A stretch of 10,414 nucleotides of DNA, taken from Spirochaetales bacterium. GTDB lineage: Bacteria > Spirochaetota > Spirochaetia > Sphaerochaetales > Sphaerochaetaceae. Positions 7,386 through 10,414 of the stretch are shown in pieces. The position numbers were made by a program, and so were the translations under genes. The stretch lies in assembly GCA_012519125.1 (NCBI GenBank), contig JAAYQY010000407.1, positions 1 to 10,414 of the forward strand. The letters run 5' to 3'. Below the pieces are notes generated by a model that saw nothing but the letters and a program-made list of their open reading frames with translations, ran no database searches and was not told where the DNA came from. The stretch's first letter is position 1. Each line of letters starts with the position of its first letter.

Positions 7386-9406
7386 ATGGGAGCAAGGAAA
7401 GCGTATGTAAATCGTAATTGCGATGGTTGAGTTTCAACGAACGGGTCCTCATGGCCTCTGAGAATGAATCGATACCGCTGATGGAGCGCTTGAAGTTCGT
7501 AGGAATCTTCTCATCGAATCTGGACGAATTCTATGCCGTTCGGGTAGGGTCGATACATCGTGCACTGATCGATCCGCAAAATCACCCCTTCAAGGGGGGT
7601 GGGGACCTGAAAGACCTGCTCAAGGATATTTTGCATGAGGTGAAGCGGCTGAATGCTAGGATGGATGCAGTCATTGGGCATCTCTTTGAGGAGCTGCGCA
7701 ACCATCGCATCTGCATGGTTGATGAACACACGCTCAGCGATCGCCAGCGAGAGTTCCTTGACCATTTTGCTGCTCAGAAACTGAGGCGTAATCTGTTTCC
7801 CATCCTCTTGGACCCAAGCCTGGAATTTCCCTATCTGAAACATGTCACCCTCTATCTTGCCGTGCACATGTACCAGAGCGAGCATCCTTCAGATTTCCGC
7901 TATGCGCTGGTTGAAGTGCCCACTGATACCATGGCCCGCTATGTGGAGTTGCCCTCCCGTGGAGGTTGGCACCATATCATCTATCTGGAGGATGTGATCC
8001 GGCTTAAGCTGAATGATATCTTCAAGGCATTTCCCTATGATCGCTACGACGCCTATACCATCAAGATCACCCGTGATGGCGAGTACGATCTTACCGATGA
8101 GATTACCCGCAGCCTGTACGAGAAACTGTCCACCTCAATCAAACAGCGCAGCCAAGGAGATCCGGTTCGCTTTGTCTATGACCGGGAGATGCCCAAACAT
8201 ATGCTCTCCTACCTCATGGAGAAAGCTGAGCTGAAGGAGTGCAGAATCATCATCGCGGGTGGCAGGTATCACAATGTGCGTGATCTGCTCCGGTTTCCCA
8301 AAGTGGGCAACCAGGCTTTGTATTTTGCCGAACAGCGACCTCTGAAACATCACACGCTGTCAGATCAGCACAGTCTGCTCGACCAGATTGAGAAAAGAGA
8401 TCATCTTGTCTCCTTGCCCTACCACCGCTATGACACCATCATAGACCTGTTGCGGGAGGCTGCCTTGGATAGGAAGGTAACCTCGATCAAGATGACGCTC
8501 TACCGGGTTCCCGAACACTCCAGTGTGATCAATGCACTGCGCAATGCCGCTCGCAACGGCAAGGAAGTGACACTCTATCTTGAACTTCAGGCGCGCTTTG
8601 ATGAGGAGATCAACATGATGTGGACGGAAACGCTCACCCGAGAGCGCCATATCAATCTCATCAGCGGAGTGGAGGGCATGAAAGTGCACAGCAAGCTGGC
8701 CCTCATTACGCGCGTAAGCGGGAAAAAGCAGAAACGCATAGCCCTCGTTGGGACCGGCAATTTCAATGAGAATACTGCAAGTCAGTACAGCGACCATATT
8801 TTGCTCACTGCAAATCCCAAACTGACTGGAGAGATAGATCAGCTGTTCCTGCTGCTTGAGCGAGGGTTTGCCGATGTGAAATTCAAGCATTTGGTAGTCT
8901 CTCCGTTCCATACGCGCAAGCGCTTCATCTCTCTGATCAAAGCTGAGATGGAACAAGCCCGGGCAGGAAAAGAGGCCTCGATCGTTTTGAAGCTCAACAA
9001 CTTGGTAGACCAGCAGATGATCAAGCATTTGGTGAAAGCTGAAGCAGATGGGGTCTCCATAACCTTGATGATCCGGGGAATCTGCTCGCTTGCATTGAAC
9101 AAGGATCAGAAAAACCTTCGGGGAAAAGCCCTGATAGACCGATACCTTGAGCACACCCGCATCGTCAAGTTCCACAACGGAGGCGAGCCCCTGTATTTCC
9201 TCGGTTCTGCGGACTGGATGGAGCGCAATCTCGATACGCGCATCGAGGTGATGGTCCCTGTCTACAGCAAGGAGATTCAGGATGAGATTGAGATCTTCCT
9301 CAAGGCTCATTGGGAAGACACCTATTCATCATTCAGCATCGAACAGAACACGTACAATCAGCGGCATCATCACTCGTGGCGGAACGATTCTTGGTTCCAG
9401 CCGTGA
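7386..9406 (+). CDS. ppk: Polyphosphate kinase 1 with an apparent 5' frameshift and an altered C-terminus
   Basis: PPK1 reversibly polymerises the gamma-phosphate of ATP into polyphosphate. The ATG at 7386, with GAGG four bases upstream, encodes [11 protein letters not shown]; one base appears missing at 7416-7420, after which the second frame continues [10 protein letters not shown]. Adding one T would restore NRNLRWLSFN, matching the family's NRELSWLSFN. The main frame (7418-9406, 662 residues) keeps [13 protein letters not shown] (31-43), [15 protein letters not shown], the autophosphorylated histidine in MKVHSKLAL (His424 counting from 7418), GTGNFNE, His579 in LEHTRI, and [15 protein letters not shown]. 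The TTG at 7418 has no RBS and follows a TAA, so it is not a credible start; ATG 7451 would delete the N-terminal motif. The last ~14 residues (from RHHHSW) are translated from phosphofructokinase DNA in the wrong frame. Function of the allele is doubtful if the lesions are real. Confidence 0.88.
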
Positions 9407-10256
9407 CAAGCCGCACAAAATGCCGGTCGGCGGAAAAATCATGGACATGACCGACGTCATTGTGCAGAACTACCATGACAACCATCTCAGCGGCCTTGTT
9501 TGTCTGGGGGGAGGGGGAACACAGAAGAACTCCTACCGGTTGGCAAGTGCAGGACTGAATGTGATGACCTTGCCCAAGACCATCGACAACGATGTGATGC
9601 ACACCGATGTTTCCTTTGGCTATGATACCGCCATGATGATTGCAACTGAGGCTGTTGACCGACTGCACAGTACTGCCCACAGTCATCACCGCATCATCAT
9701 CCTGGAAACGATGGGACATAAGGTGGGATGGCTGGCACTTGGCAGCGGTCTGGCCGGAGGTGCAGATGTCATCCTGCTTCCGGAAATCCCTTACGACGAG
9801 CAGGTGGTTGCTGATGCAATCTTGCGCAGAAGCCGCGAAGGAAAGAAATTCAGCATCGTGGTGGTGGCCGAAGGTGCAATCTCAAAGAAGATGGCTGCGA
9901 TCAGGCAGGAAGAGAAGGATGGTGAGGAAAAGGTTGAGGCAATGCTGAAGACACGTACCGGCGAGTTGGCTGCCAATCTGGAGAAGCTGACAGGACGGGA
10001 GACCCGGGTCACCATCTTGGGCTACTTGCAACGGGGTGGAACGCCCACTCCCTATGACAGGTTGCTTTCAACCGCTTTGGGAAGCCGGTGTGCGTTGGAG
10101 ATCATGGCTGAGAGCTGGGGCCATATGATGGCATACCAGAACAACAAAATCATTCCGGTACCCTTGAAGAAAGTCGCAGGCCCGGTCAAATACATTCCAG
10201 AGAACCATTATCTTGTAGAGTGTGCCAGGCACATGGGCGTGTGCTTGGGTTCCTGA
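9357..10256 (+). pseudogene. 6-phosphofructokinase, N-terminally truncated fragment fused to the ppk 3' end
   Basis: Phosphofructokinase phosphorylates fructose 6-phosphate using ATP or pyrophosphate. Homology begins abruptly at [13 protein letters not shown] (9357), corresponding to about residue 65-70 of E. coli PfkA, and runs 299 residues to the TGA. Present are TRGGT (the Arg72 region), GGGGT (51-55 of the fragment), active-site PKTIDND (73-79), [10 protein letters not shown] (119-128), PEIPYD (142-147) and [12 protein letters not shown] (224-235). Absent are the start codon, the N-terminal GGD nucleotide loop and the first conserved arginine. The frame stays open back to an ATG at 9282, but that stretch is ppk read out of frame. 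Lys in PKTIDND fits the pyrophosphate-type or mixed class; Gly in place of Asp in GGDGT may be subgroup-typical. The donor cannot be decided. A genomic deletion or an assembly join would explain it. Confidence 0.82.
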
Positions 10257-10272
10257 AGAAAAACCAAAGAGA

Positions 10273-10308
10273 ATGAGAGCTGAGGCAAACCGGAACAACA
10301 GCTCTCAT
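10273..10308 (+). terminator. Hairpin after the phosphofructokinase fragment
   Basis: ATGAGAGCTG (10273-10282) pairs perfectly with CAGCTCTCAT (10299-10308) across a 16-base loop, 17 bases after the stop. No T-run follows, so it is an imperfect terminator candidate or a 3' stabilising structure. Confidence 0.4.
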
Positions 10309-10350
10309 ACGAAATTCTGATGCACGTTTGGATGTGTATTCAGAGACGAA

Positions 10351-10376
10351 AAACCCACACGCTGCAGTGTGGGTTT
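10351..10376. terminator. Bidirectional rho-independent terminator
   Basis: AAACCCACAC (10351-10360) and GTGTGGGTTT (10367-10376) form a perfect 10-bp stem around the loop GCTGCA. Read on the minus strand, the stem's G-rich arm is followed by an uninterrupted run of five T; on the plus strand the run is three T and then T-rich sequence. It could end the pfk transcript and also a minus-strand gene to the right, outside the window. Confidence 0.65.
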
Positions 10377-10414
10377 GTCATGTTGTTGTATGATAGAGAA
10401 ATCTTTCTAGAGCG

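Noticed and set aside
8360..9310. 316-codon open frame on the minus strand within ppk
   Set aside because: It lies wholly antisense to strongly conserved PPK1 sequence, has no recognisable domain, and is typical of a shadow frame caused by codon bias.
9282..9356. ATG at 9282 as the start of phosphofructokinase
   Set aside because: The first 25 codons are ppk coding DNA in another frame with no phosphofructokinase similarity; the true N-terminus is absent.

Overview
The window reads as a compact bacterial chromosome segment of roughly balanced base composition, with housekeeping genes, two tRNA genes and short intergenic gaps. The mix (an M29 aminopeptidase pair, a YbiT-type ABC-F protein, type III pantothenate kinase, and a phosphofructokinase with GGGGT and PKTIDND motifs) and the general protein character suggest a spirochaete, possibly Sphaerochaeta-like. 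That placement is inference from memory of the families and was not tested by a search. No CRISPR array, phage, transposon or insertion sequence is visible.

Layout. Positions 2-805 carry the 3' part of tsaD (tRNA t6A synthesis), followed closely by apt (adenine salvage). A 209-base gap with a perfect GCGA-loop hairpin precedes a small four-helix membrane protein of unknown function (1560-2006). A consensus-like promoter then drives tRNA-Gln(CTG) and tRNA-Glu(CTC), closed by a rho-independent terminator. Next come an ABC-F ATPase and coaX (type III pantothenate kinase), 9 bases apart and on the same strand. coaX converges on a two-gene minus-strand operon of M29 metallopeptidase paralogues, and the two opposing stop codons share a CTAG. 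Divergent from that operon, across a 209-base control region with a perfect dyad, is ppk (polyphosphate kinase), whose 3' end runs directly into a phosphofructokinase coding sequence.

Most notable points. (1) The upstream M29 paralogue has lost nearly all the metal ligands that its translationally coupled partner keeps. It looks like a pseudoenzyme subunit paired with an active one. (2) ppk has an apparent one-base deletion near its 5' end that separates its start and RBS from the rest of the gene. (3) The phosphofructokinase lacks about its first 65 residues and begins, in another frame, inside the last codons of ppk. This indicates a deletion or a misassembly. The two ppk/pfk lesions lie in one transcription unit, so either this locus is decaying or the assembly here is faulty. 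I found no clear sign of an undescribed multi-gene system; the M29 active/inactive pair is the closest candidate.
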